A stretch of DNA of 64,000 nt from Notospermus geniculatus. Its lineage: Eukaryota; Nemertea; Pilidiophora; Heteronemertea; Lineidae. The notes beneath the pieces are model-generated. The model did not search any database. It was not told where the DNA came from and saw only the letters and a program-made list of their open reading frames with translations. Each line of letters opens with the position of its first letter. Position 1 is the stretch's first letter. The translations under genes and the position numbers were made by a program. Positions 33,301 through 44,398 of the stretch are shown here, piece after piece. The DNA lies in assembly GCA_002633025.1 (NCBI GenBank), contig NMRB01001318.1, positions 123,329-187,328 on the forward strand, given 5' to 3'.

Positions 33301-35292
33301 CTTTGGTTAGTTTAATGAAACTCAGGAAGGTTTAAGCAGATCGTTGAGAGATGTTGCAGGTAAATACAGAGGATAAGACCAGTGATGGGTTAAAAAGAGC
33401 AGCATCGGGTATTTGTGCAGATTTGATGTGCCGATGTTCAAGTCCAAATAGATTATCAGACTCCGTACAGATGAGATACCAACTACCAGTGATTTGTGCT
33501 CATCACACGTCGCGAGATGAGTTTGATATTCAATTTACCATCACAGATCTAATCAGTTGATATTTGCCACATTGCGTTTTTAATAATAAAGAAAGGTAAA
33601 TAACACAAGCCAGGATTGCATTAGTGACTGTGGTAGCAATCAGAAACAAAGAGATGATAAGATTGCCAGATGAGCTCTGATGTGTTTTTAGATATCAAGC
33701 AGTAGACACTATTGTCTCGTAACGATGAGGTTTATGTCATGAAGGTCTGCCGTTATGAGCTAGCAAGGCTGATGGACGTTAAGGAATGCTACAAGTGAGT
33801 AGAATCAAAGAATTCCAAGGCATTGCTCCACGTGAGAGTTTTCTAGCATGAGTTTGCGTTTCTACGGCAAATTCAACCATAGAATCTATGGGCAATAACC
33901 AGAGAAACTATGGACAGTTCAACGATATAATCTATGGGCAATTCAACCGTAGAAACTACCGGCAATTCCACCATAGAAACTACCGGCAATTCCACCATAG
34001 AAACTACCGGCAATTCCACCATAGAAACTACCGGCAATTCCACCATAGAAACTATGGGCAATTCAACCATAGAAGCTATGGCAATTCAACCATAGAAACT
34101 TGGAGAATTCAACCATAGAAACTAAGGGCAGTCGTTTGTATCATTTGTCTCAACGAAACCAAGAATGGTGAATTGGCCATCAGAGCCAATGTGCGAGAGA
34201 AAACTCGCTTGTAGCATGACAATGTTAGGAGATCACTCCGATCTTTAGATAACGGAGGGTGATTGAAGCAGATGTAGCGGGGAACTACTTCGTGCACTTA
34301 CCCTTGCAGCTAAAGTGGACATGGATTCAGACATGCTATCAATAACTTTAGCTTCCTTCACCTAGACAGACAGCGAACACAAAGACACAGATAACAAACA
34401 CATCACGACGGAAGGGTAAGGAAAGGTAACATAACAGGTTGTCATCAGGCAGGCATACCTGGGGGGGGGGGGGGTCATGTGACGACAGATTACCCCACGT
34501 GCAGTTCACACCTCTAAGGAGAGCTAAGGGTTCACATTGATCTAAAACCTAAGTAAGTGTGACTGCTCAGACCTCCAGTAAAGTCAGTGTCAAAGTTGTC
34601 ATGTTAATTCCTTGACAACAGTGAGTTTTGCCACTGCCCGGTCAGGCCAATCACAACCCAAACTCATTTTTATACCCCTCTCCCTCGACATTTCTATGTT
34701 TACAGACAACTCACAGACCCCCCCAGCCTTGCTAACCTGCCATTGATGATGTTTGGTCCAATAGAATAGTTTTTCATACTGTCTCCCCGGAATCCAATAT
34801 CCTGATGACAAAGCTAACACTAGTAATTGGCGAATTTTTCAATTCTTAAAATGAAATCAAGAAATTGAATGAAAAAAGTTTTTTAAAAAAGACAAGCTGA
34901 GAGAATTAATGAAGAAAGAATCAAATATGCAAGAAAGGGTAAGGGGATGACATGCTTTTTACCTTTTTCTAATGTCAAGTTCTGTGGGTCAGCAAGGGTT
35001 GTGCTGAGGCGGCCTAGGCTCCCTGAAATCTGCAGTCCCTCCCTCACACTTCTCCGTCAATTCTCCACTCACGAACTTACATGCATCAATACTAAGGGGT
35101 TTGACTCTTTCCTCTGCAGCGAAGGATATGATGACCCCCCCACCCCCCCCCCGACACTAAACCTCAGCACAACCCCGGCGAGTGATATCACATGATACGT
35201 ACCTTTTCCGTTGTCGGCTTAATAACAGACTGGTTCACAGTTTGACCAAATTCTTTTGTTTTCTGTGCTGTCTTGTTGGCTAACTTCGTGGC
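30349..35292 (-). CDS. ARFGAP1-like: ADP-ribosylation factor GTPase-activating protein 1, C-terminal part
   Basis: Four coding exons on the minus strand: 35203..35292, 34302..34361, 31434..31564 and 30349..30841 (stop at 30349), giving the last 257 residues. The segment ATKLANKTAQKTKEFGQTVN with SVIKPTTEK, then VKEAKVIDSMSESMSTLAA, then MKGWRDFSSLW, follows vertebrate ARFGAP1 (GATKFG..., LKPAQEKVKEGK..., KGWRDVTTFF) in order. These correspond to the amphipathic, curvature-sensing ALPS region. The 163-residue tail is acidic and tryptophan-rich (EDWSNWHEDAWG, DEWGSWDN, NDWGNDADWG, DNDNWAVDDDDDEWEALEVE), as in the COPI-binding tail, and holds LLDFD, a clathrin-box-like motif. The protein would stimulate Arf1 GTP hydrolysis at the Golgi. 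The catalytic zinc-finger exons were not found; they must lie 5' (higher coordinates), probably outside the window. Confidence 0.85.
31594..31987. mobile_element. TIR/foldback element in an ARFGAP1-like intron
   Basis: AATGAGGAACC and GCGCAGCGATCGATGAGACC near the left end recur inverted at the right (about 31929-31986: GGTCTCATCAATCGCAGCGC and GGTTCCTCATT). About 390 bp with no reading frame. It begins about 30 bases from the 3' splice site of the exon at 31434..31564. Confidence 0.55.
32066..32168. repeat. Inverted repeat, 21-bp arms
   Basis: CATCCTCCCACAGCAGGGTT at 32067 returns as AACCCTGCTGTGGGAGGATG at about 32149, separated by about 60 bases that contain a GAAGAGG-rich stretch on both strands. 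Could form a hairpin in the intron RNA. Confidence 0.7.
33871..34131. repeat. 24-bp minisatellite in an ARFGAP1-like intron
   Basis: About ten units of CAATTCCACCATAGAAACTA plus CCGG, the central ones nearly identical and the outer ones diverged (TATGGGCAATTCAACC). The unit length is a multiple of three, so both strands stay open and read as eight-residue repeats; I consider this incidental. Confidence 0.9.
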
Positions 35293-36418
35293 CTGTAATG
35301 AGAAAGTGACCAAGAAAGTCTTAGTATTAAATATTCACCTTCAAACATTGGTTTACACATGATGTAAAATTCATGTGTTCTCCAATGGATCGTTCCACGT
35401 GCCATGGATGTGATTGAACCAGCCAAGATAGGGTTTTCTCCGTGAGAGTCCACACTCGGTTGCGACGCAGCGAGAGAATTATTCCATTCCAACACATTTC
35501 TTTCTCCAACGACAGGAGAGGTCATTACCCAGCAATGACATATCAAATGCGACATCACGGCGCGATGGTCACATCAGAACCGATATACCGATCAACGTTT
35601 TTTTCGCTGACCGCGAGAGGGAAAACAACGGGGATTGGTAACCTGTGGATGGATTAGATTGGGATGCTGGAGGCAAGTGTTGGTAACCATGGGACCAGAG
35701 CTCCAGCCATTATCAGCGAACAGGCAGCTAAGAATTTGGTATAATGAAGACACGGCGACGTGTTGATTGAGTAGCTTACTTGTTGGAGGAAGGGAAGGTC
35801 TGATTGTGGGATAGTCTCAGTTGTATCAAGATAAATGGACTCCTAATGCTGACACACCCAAAGGCCATAGGCACTTCTCCTAGTGAGAGTTTTCTCCAAT
35901 GAGTTGGCTCTCAATGGGCAGTACACCACTGTTGGTTGCCTTGACTGGTCATTCAAACGACTCGCTGCAGTTTGTAACGGCCGAGTTGCCATTGAGAGCT
36001 GACTTGCACAATTACCCGGTATATTCTAATAAGAGGCACTTTGCATCCCTTGTAGCCTTAGAATTTCGGGTGTTCAGAATGGTGTAGTGAAAATAGCAGC
36101 ATACATGCATACCCCCCGAGGTTGACATCATGGGTTCAACCATCTTGTCCAAACAAGGCCATCGACTGCGTCTTTAGCATTGTCCGAATCATGTTAATGC
36201 ATAAATTATAAATGAATCTGACCCCTACTTGACCCCGCCTCCAAGCCAATCACAACTCGTGAAGCAACTCACCGTTCGGCACTTTCTCTTCTCTTCCTGC
36301 ACAGATTTGTAACACGGATTGTGATTGGCACGTTGATTAGCTTTCGCACACCGATGATTGGCTGAGGCTCTGAGCTCCTCAGAAGCGGGAAATGTGATGG
36401 ATTCAAACCAGGCTAGAT

Positions 36419-37059
36419 CAGGGATGCAACTCAGATTTTTCCAAAAATACAGAACTTTTTTACAACCCCAAGGAAGGGCAGTACACATTATTTTAGACAT
36501 TTTAGGCGACCTGGTTCATTTATCTTCCGCACATAATCCAATACAAATTCACCGTTTTCGTCAGTTTCCTCAAGCCACTTCCACTTAAATTTATTTTTAA
36601 CTCCACGATCTACCTCCTTGATGTTTGCTTTACGATCTAAAATGTTCTGCATGACAGATGAAGACCGATATAAATCAGAATCATGACGGGAATCATGACA
36701 ATACCGCCTTTGTCAAGCACAACATTGCAACAGACAAGATGAGAGCCGCCATTTGTAATGTAGAAAGTGCGCATGCGCGAAGTAAAAACCTCTGCTACGA
36801 TGCGGCGGATGAATTTCTGTTTGGGTGAACAGGCTTCCAATACATTGATGTGTAACTAAGTGTAAGAGAAAGTGATGCGGCCAATATGGCGACGATCCTA
36901 AGGTAGCAGAGGTTTATGATGCATATTGTAACAGAAATTCCGGAGTTTTTGGATAGGTGGCGCATGCATCGCACAGTTGTAGCAGACGAATTCCGGAATG
37001 GTTTTTCATGCCGCGAAAAATCCGGAATTCCGGATAAATCCGGACGATTTGCATCCCTG
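36419..37059. mobile_element. hAT-like non-autonomous element, CAGGGATGCAA ends
   Basis: CAGGGATGCAA at 36419-36429 is exactly complemented by TTGCATCCCTG at 37049-37059. CTAGAT flanks it on both sides (36413-36418, 37060-37065), a plausible target duplication. CAGGG ends are typical of hAT elements, although those usually duplicate 8 bp. No transposase frame. Confidence 0.6.
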
Positions 37060-37165
37060 CTAGATGGCCGTCAGGCCAAATAGACTGGTGAGAATCAGAT
37101 GGGGTTCAACATGCCAGTGAAACATACATTCACATGATTAACCACTAATTAGTCTGGCTCTTATA

Positions 37166-37352
37166 GAGGCTTTGCGTATGACGTCACAAGCCGCCATGCT
37201 GGAGTACACATGCTGCAGAGGTGCAGCGAAATGAGCTGTGCATGCCCCAATGTCGACGTTACGTCAAACAATGGCGTGGCGCACTTCAATCAAGTCACGT
37301 CACGGTCAGCTCACACCTCTGTGCCGCCAGGATGACGTCATTGCAAAGCCTC
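37166..37352. mobile_element. 187-bp TIR element, TA-flanked (Tc1/mariner-like)
   Basis: GAGGCTTTGCGTATGACGTC at the left matches the complement of GACGTCATTGCAAAGCCTC at the right with small differences. TA borders both ends. Too short to encode a transposase. Confidence 0.6.
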
Positions 37353-38009
37353 TACAGTTTTCGACATTTTCTCAGATTGCCATGATTTTCTTCTCATCTA
37401 AGAAGACAAAGAATCCACTCACAAACCATAATTAGTCATAAGGTATATCATATTCTTGCTGCGGGGGCCGTGAGATGATGGTGAATACTAGTTATAATCC
37501 AGACAGAACGTCATTCATACCAACTGTCTCCATGATTGTACAATTATGAAAACATTCTCTCTCATTAGTATCAATATTTTACATGCATTTGTTGTATAAT
37601 TTGCCTTCGACATGAGGGATGTGATAACAGTGATCATGGAGAGTGTGCATGGACAACTCATACAGAATTCATCATCGTAACACCCTAAGGAGGAAGGCAA
37701 TTTCCTTTCTAGCCAAGCTTGCTTCACACACAGTGAGAATGAAATGATTATTTCTTTGTCAAATCAATGCAAGAACAGCTAAGATGAAATACAGTGACCA
37801 ACATTACGCAGTAACACCTCGGGTACAATTCTGACGCTATAGCTCCGTAGACGTCGTCAAACCATTATCAAGATGTCGCGTCGAGATCAAAACAATTCGA
37901 GGAAGGTATCTCGGTAGGTTTGCTATTCATCCCTTAATAATTAGGAAGCAGATCTCTGGAAATCTATCAATCTATCTCTTGATCCAGATTGATTGGTACC
38001 TGTACCATG

Positions 38010-38300
38010 GACGGGGCGGGGGGCTGGTGATCACAGACCTGTGGTGTGATCGCAGACCTGTGCCATGGAAGGTGGCTGGTGATCACAGCCCTGTGGTGTG
38101 ATCATAGACCTGTACCCTGGCGGGGGACTGGTGATCACAGACCTGCGGTGTGATTGCAGAGCTATGCCGAGGGAGGCGGGTGCTGATCACAGACCTGCGG
38201 TGTGATCAGAATTCAGATACCTGTGGTGTGATCACAGACCTGTGGTGTGATCACAGACGTGCATCTTGGACGGGGGATGGTGATCACAAACAGCAGCAGA
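38010..38300. repeat. Minisatellite built on GATCACAGACCTGTGGTGT
   Basis: Irregular direct repeats of GATCACAGACCTGTGGTGTG, spaced by 20-60 bases, with an interspersed GGxGGGGGxTGGT segment. At least eight partial units. Confidence 0.8.
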
Positions 38301-39854
38301 CCTGTGGCATAGAGGGACTGCTGACTGCAGACCTGCGGCCAGAAAGTGTGATGAACTGTGCCTCAGCGCACAAACAAACTGGAAGTTTTCTATATCAGTA
38401 ATCACAGAAACACTATTGATCACTGGTCCAGGGCCAAACTCAACCCATCTGGATGATGGACTAGCATCAATTAGGCCATCAGTAGTCACAATACTGTCTG
38501 TGGGTGGAGACGATCATAGGACAGGCCACTGGGGACAACAGGAAATGGCCTCGCTCAAGATGAGATCAACAAGGGAGGAGATTATTGGAACTTTCACCCC
38601 GATGCATCCTGCCTTCTGCCCAGGCTAGATTCACACATCGTGGTACAGCGTCACGGAGAACGAGGGCCAGAAGAGATAATGACCAATTAAGTATTCACCA
38701 CAGGAAACAAGAGGCTAATTGTACGGAGAGGGCTGGGGACATTGATGTGTGATTAGAAACTGAGCCGACAACACCACACACATGTTTGTGTGCCGTGAAA
38801 AGCCTGAAGGACGGACCCACCCGAAGAGGAATCAATACAGAACGATCGTAACAAAACCCGATATTTGATATCTCTCCACAACTTCCAATCTATAATTGCC
38901 TAAATGCACCCGAATCAACAAACTGCTGATCCATCCCAAGACGGAAGCAATATTCCAAGTATGTTGCCATGGTATCCAAGCTGGGATATCAAATTTGAAT
39001 CCAATTGACTCGTTGAATATTCTGATGTCATTGTATCAAACGGGGTCTGACATAATTCAATTGCTATCAGCCATTGAATCAGAATCATGATTTTCCGAGG
39101 CTGAACTTTTATAAACAAACTGAAAATGTAAGAACGGGTGAAGATATTGACTCGCGGATGCATCCGTCGAACGGTCGATAACTCCATAATTGTTGAGCAG
39201 CGGAAAGGAATGAAGACGACATCATCGGGAATCAACAGCAAAGGTAACGATCAAAACGGTGAGAAAAAACTTCTCTAATTCTGAACTCTTTTTTTCCGCA
39301 CCACAAGAGGCTAATCCCAGCTATCAAAAGATCAGGATAAAACTGGGGATAAAAGTCTGCTTTTTGTGACAAGACAGGGATTAGGGAGATTTGTTCAGCT
39401 TTAGAAAGAAATGTGGAGGTTCAGACAGCAACATTTAGAAAAGAATCAGTTACCCTCCAAATGCTGGAGGCATCATGAACATAGGATTTCAGAATCCGTG
39501 ATTGATGGTGACTGATGAATTGAGCCTCCAAAAGGTGGCGTTTGAGGCCATAACCACTCTAACTCAACTCGGAAGGAATCGATCTCAGAACCCTCCTAGT
39601 TTGGGGATTGTTAAGTTCATAAATCTGCATATCCTACCTGTCAACTCAAGTTCAACCTCTCCACCTTCAACTGGTCAGCAGCCTAACGAATGTCTTGAGC
39701 AGTGAGCTGTTCCCTTGACTGTGGGAGGTGACTTACCAGACATGAATGCTTCAGCACACAAAGGTCACAGATTGTCAACCTCCATAAAGGGTTACAATGA
39801 AAAGTCACCCTGTCAACCTTGGTCCATTGTGGAAGTGCAGCCAAGGGAAAGGGG

Positions 39855-39996
39855 NNNNNNNNNNNNNNNNNNNNNNNNNNNNNNNNNNNNNNNNNNNNNN
39901 NNNNNNNNNNNNNNNNNNNNNNNNNNNNNNNNNNNNNNNNNNNNNNNNNNNNNNNNNNNNNNNNNNNNNNNNNNNNNNNNNNNNNNNNNNNNNNNN
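39855..39996. other. Assembly gap (142 N) within a G homopolymer
   Basis: N run bordered by GGGG on the left and GGGGGGGGG on the right. The true length is unknown; a poly-G tract that defeated sequencing is the simplest explanation. Any reading frame crossing it is meaningless. Confidence 0.98.
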
Positions 39997-40278
39997 GGGG
40001 GGGGGTGATGGCTGATTTAGCATATGGCCTTCTACCTGCAAGTGATCCAATACAAGAATCAATGCTCAGCCTTCTGCGAAGCAGAACCAAGATCGCCTTA
40101 TCGCCACTGATGCCATGGTGGAACCACATAGACAAACATCATGCAACTCTACCAAATCATCATCAACCTCTGCCGTCTCTCGTATTTCACGCAAGAACCA
40201 TTTACAACCACAAATCAAATAAAAACGCAACCTGACCGACAAAGTGACTCGTGAAAGTGGCTCCATGACTCTTCTACC

Positions 40279-40383
40279 ACAGCACGCGATGAGCACTTGA
40301 GTCTTTACCAGACCACAGCACGCGATGGGCACTTGAGTCTTTACCAGACAACAGCACGCGATGAGCACTTGAGTCTTTACCAT
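40279..40383. repeat. 36-bp tandem repeat, three units
   Basis: Three nearly identical units starting CACAGCACGCGATGAGCACT and ending TTTACCAGAC; one G/A difference in the middle unit. Confidence 0.85.
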
Positions 40384-41433
40384 GAGACCAGTCAAAGCCA
40401 TTATCTCTCATCGCCTGAGTTATTCATCCGCATAGTCAAATGTAATATTGTAAAACAGTAGCCAAGATGAATGACCCGATATTAACATCGCTGATCAGAT
40501 TAAATTTGTCATCTTTTTCAACAGCGTTGTATCTGTCAATTACAAGTTTCCATAACGCTTATTAATCAAAGAGTGTTCAGAAGGAATTCTGACCGTCTCT
40601 GTCGTGTTGCCACAGACAGTTTGCCGAGGACCTATGGTCATCTCTAATAGAAGGCCGAATTGTTCCCATGCGGATGCGTGACAGATGGTTCTCAAAGCAC
40701 CAATAAACATCACTAATGGACAGAGGTTCTGCCATGCAATGCTTGCCGACTTTGATAGAAGTTGGTGAATTACTTGCTGGTGACGTGTCACGGCATGTTG
40801 CTCTCTTAATCAGAGAAGGGTATGTTGTCACCCTGTCGTCCCTTCGTCCGTCAAGACAGGCAACACTGATCTTCCTAAACAACTTTCTGAAGGACATCCC
40901 GTGCTTCACTTTCATCCTGACAGACATCATGCGACGAAATCTGATAAATTAGGTACGTACAACATGAGGAATCAGAACATGTTTCCAAGCTGGGTTTTTC
41001 ACAGAGAAGGCTTAGTTGGGGAGAAGGGGAGAAGAGCACACGACCAAGTTTTGACACTTGAGGCGCCTCTCTGCAGGAGACAGCAGACAGTCCCTTATGT
41101 CATTGGTCTTTTCTCATGCAAGTTGGCTCTGTATGGGCCACTCAGCCACAGGAAACAGTAGACAGTCCCTTATGTCATTGGTCTCGGCATAAACCTAAGG
41201 AAACCAACAATGGTGAATTGCCCATTGAAAACCCTAAAGTGGATTAGCACATTCACAAACAGACTTCTGGCTCCAGTTTTCTGATAGAGCAAGGAGAGAC
41301 GTGGATATTCATCTGGACTGAATGGTGTAACCAGCTTCTATCAGAGAAACCAGCCATGGAATACACGCTGGTTGGTTAGACAGAAATGACTGAGCCTACG
41401 GCAGATCCAGATTTATTACTTGGCCATCTTTTG

Positions 41434-41765
41434 CCCATCAATAATCGTAACGGGATGAATTCATAATATCAGCGGTAACGGTGACACTAATCTGGTGGTA
41501 GAGACCTGGGGCATCGTTATACAGCGTCCAAATGGCTTCAGTGTTTGTTATATCTCACATCGTACCAGGAAAACAACCTTGGTCTGTCATCACATCAGCA
41601 CCCATCAATAATCGTAACGGGATGAATTCATAATATCAGCGGTAACGGTGACACTAATCTGGCGGTAGAGACCCGGGGCATCGTTATACAGCCTCCAAAT
41701 GGCTTCAGTGTTTGTTATATCTCACATCGTACCAGGAAAACAACCTTGGTCTGTCATCACATCAG
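41434..41765. repeat. Direct tandem duplication, period about 167 bp
   Basis: Copies 41434..41600 and 41601..41765 both run from CCCATCAATAATCGTAACGG to CTGTCATCACATCAGC and differ at only a handful of positions. Nothing coding recognised. Confidence 0.9.
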
Positions 41766-42064
41766 CTGAGATGGAAATCGTGGTGACGGAGAGTCCAGAC
41801 TGGACAGAGGAATTCATTGCTGGATAACTATCACGGCATGGTTTTACGGTCATCTATCGTCATGACGGTAATGAGATATGACCCGTAGGAGACGACCAGG
41901 GCAGACTGGTCAACACTATCAATGATGTGAACGGAACAGAGGAGGAAGTATAGAGGATTATCGTATTGCATGTCTCTAAGAGATGAAAGTAAGATCTCAT
42001 AACAGGATCCCGAAAGCTTCTCTTCAGGGTATCAGTGATTCGTTTATTGTATATCAGAGAATCC

Positions 42065-42895
42065 ATCCACGTTTTCGTAGTAAAAGGTTTATGAATGCCT
42101 CAAGAGGACAAAAGACTCTTCCACTTGATCATCATACAAATGTAGCCTTGTTCTGATATGAGGGGGATTTTACCAGAACCATTTCTAACGCTGGGCATTT
42201 CCAGGCTGGGAGTGGTGTAGTAGCAGTGTGCAGAACTCCTGAGCTGGGGATCGAGGTTCAAATCCCTCGCTCAACAAACTTTTAACCAAGTATTTCATCC
42301 ATCTCTATACTAATAGTAACACAGCCAATCTTCCAATAACATTCTGAAGCAGCAAACTAGTATTTGATGAGGAAGTTGATAAATGAAGGAAACACCAATT
42401 TATCTCTAAGTTCTAAGTCAGATTAGTGTCCCGCACTGCCGCCACCTGCAGAGCAATCAAACATCGTCTCATCCACGTTTTCGTAGTAAAAGGTTTATGA
42501 ATGCCTCAAGAGGACAAAAGACTCTTCCACTTGATCATCATACAAATGTAGCCTTGTTCTGATGAGAGGGAGATTTTACCAGAACTATTTCTAACGTTTG
42601 GCATTTCCAGGCTGGCTGTGGTGTAGTAGCAGTTGCAGAACTCCTGAGCAGGGGATCGAGGTTCAAATCTCACACAAGTCCAAACCTCTCTCAACAAACT
42701 TAACCAAGTTCATCCATCTCTATACTAACAGTAACACAGCCAATCTTCCAATAACATTCTGAAGCAGCAAACTAGTATTTGATGAGGAAGTTGATAAATG
42801 AAGGAAACACCAATTTATCTCTAAGTTCTAAGTTAGATTAGTGTCCCGCACTGCAGCCACCTGCAGAGCAATCAAACATCGTCTCCTATTTGTCT
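42065..42895. repeat. Direct tandem duplication of about 410 bp, each with a tRNA-like head
   Basis: Copies 42065..42470 and 42471..42895 begin ATCCACGTTTTCGTAGTAAA and end CATCGTCTC. Each includes GTGGTGTAGTAGCAGT (A-box-like) followed by GAGGTTCAAATC (B-box-like; about 42255 and 42660), so a tRNA-derived SINE was duplicated with its flanks. Confidence 0.85.
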
Positions 42896-43465
42896 CTGTC
42901 TGAGACGAATAGCAAACTCTCCATCACATTACTGCATACAGATTACAGTAAGACTGGAACAAATGGGTCTAAAGACGGGGAGGGAGTCAGGGCGGAATAC
43001 CGAACATGAGGGGAACATGAGGCCAAACTACAGAGCTGAGACCTAGTCAACACAGCCGCCAGTATCAACTTGCATGATTCTTTCCTTCAGAATGTCACTG
43101 ACTGATCTAGAACCAGCTGTGACCATCCGTAACAAGTGGTGCTCACTCATGGGTATGATTCAGGCCATCTCTCTCTTCCCTCGACAGCCATTAAGGAAAT
43201 CTCCGGCCGACAGGACATGGCAGGAAAGTCAAAGTAAGCATTGATCATCAGATGAGACAGGAGGAATCGTTCAAGTGGCCATTGCGGAGGCGGCTGATTA
43301 GAGTTTGGACACTCAATACAAGGACCCATTTTCATGATTGGAATTGATAAGTACAATCCTTTTAGGTTCAGTTTCTCTAAAATGTTCTATCCAGACAACT
43401 GCTCTCACAATGCCTGATGCCAGCTGACATCATTGGGTCCAAGTGATAGTCTGACAGATGTCAAC

Positions 43466-43700
43466 ATGTCCAGGGCATGTAGGCAAGAGGCTGAGTTGCC
43501 ATCCAGGGCATGTTGGCAAGAGGCTGAGTTGCCGTCCAGGGCATGTAGGCAAGACCTGAATTGCCATCTAGGGCATGTAGGCAAGACCCGAATTGCCGTT
43601 GAGGGCATGTAGGCAAGACCAGAGTTGCCTTCCAGGGCATGTAGGCAAGACCTGAATTGTCGTCGCGGGCATGTAGGCAAGACCCGAGTTGAATGCCGCA
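43466..43700. repeat. About 30-bp minisatellite (GGGCATGTAGGCAAGACC)
   Basis: Seven to eight units of GGGCATGTAGGCAAGACC plus a variable GARTTGCCGTCCA half. A shorter block recurs at about 44007..44110 through the adjoining segment duplication. Confidence 0.85.
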
Positions 43701-44398
43701 GGGCATGTACCATGGGCAAGACACTGAGTTGCCACAGATTATGACAGCAGACGAACTCTCCATCATGCTGCTGATGCCCACAAAAATGTCAACCGAGGCA
43801 GACAGCAAGTTTTTGATGAGGTCTATTGAAGAGGAGTTAGAGCCAATCAATGAACTATCTCTGTCTGAATACCACCTTCATCCACATGGCTGAACAATGT
43901 CAAGTGTTCACAATCACACCAACAGGAACATGTTCAGCTGGGAAAGAAGGCAGGGTGTCTCTGATATTGGCTTTCTTAATCGTATCCGATATTACAGTGT
44001 TTTTTTAGGCAAGACCAGAGTTGCCGTCCAGGGCATGTAGGCAAGACCTGAATTGTCGTCGCGGGCATGTAGGCAAGACCCGAGTTGAATGCCGCAGGGC
44101 ATGTACCATGGGCAAGACACTGAGTTGCCACAGATTATGACAGCAGACGAACTCTCCATCAGGCTGCTGATGCCCACAAATGTCAACCGAGGCAGACAGC
44201 AAGTTTTTGATGAGGTCTATTGAAGAGGAGTTAGAGCCAATCAATGAACTATCTCTGTCTGAATACCACCTTCATCCACATGGCTGAACAATGTCAAGTG
44301 TTCACAATCACACCAACAGGAACATGTTCAGCTGGGAAGGAAGGCAGGGTGTCTCTGATATTGGCTTTCTTAATCGTATCCGATATTACAGTGTTTCT
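43611..44398. repeat. Direct duplication, period about 396 bp
   Basis: 43611..44005 and 44007..44398 share AGGCAAGACCAGAGTTGCC, then the GACAGCAGACGAACTCTCCA region and the ATTACAGTGTTT end. The second copy lacks one minisatellite unit and has a few substitutions. Confidence 0.85.

Noticed and set aside
36270-36310. 24-base micro-exon candidate on the minus strand (EEKRKCRT)
   Set aside because: Has CAG/GTGAG borders but is too short and has no link to the ARFGAP1 sequence order.
38010-38300. CRISPR-like repeat spacing
   Set aside because: Irregular spacing, repeat units partly overlapping, animal genome; a minisatellite.
39683-40235. Several frames running through the gap
   Set aside because: They are open only because N bases cannot create stop codons.
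42230-42280. Functional tRNA gene calls at the B-box-like sequences (also 42645..42690)
   Set aside because: No acceptor-stem pairing and present as part of a duplicated SINE-like unit.
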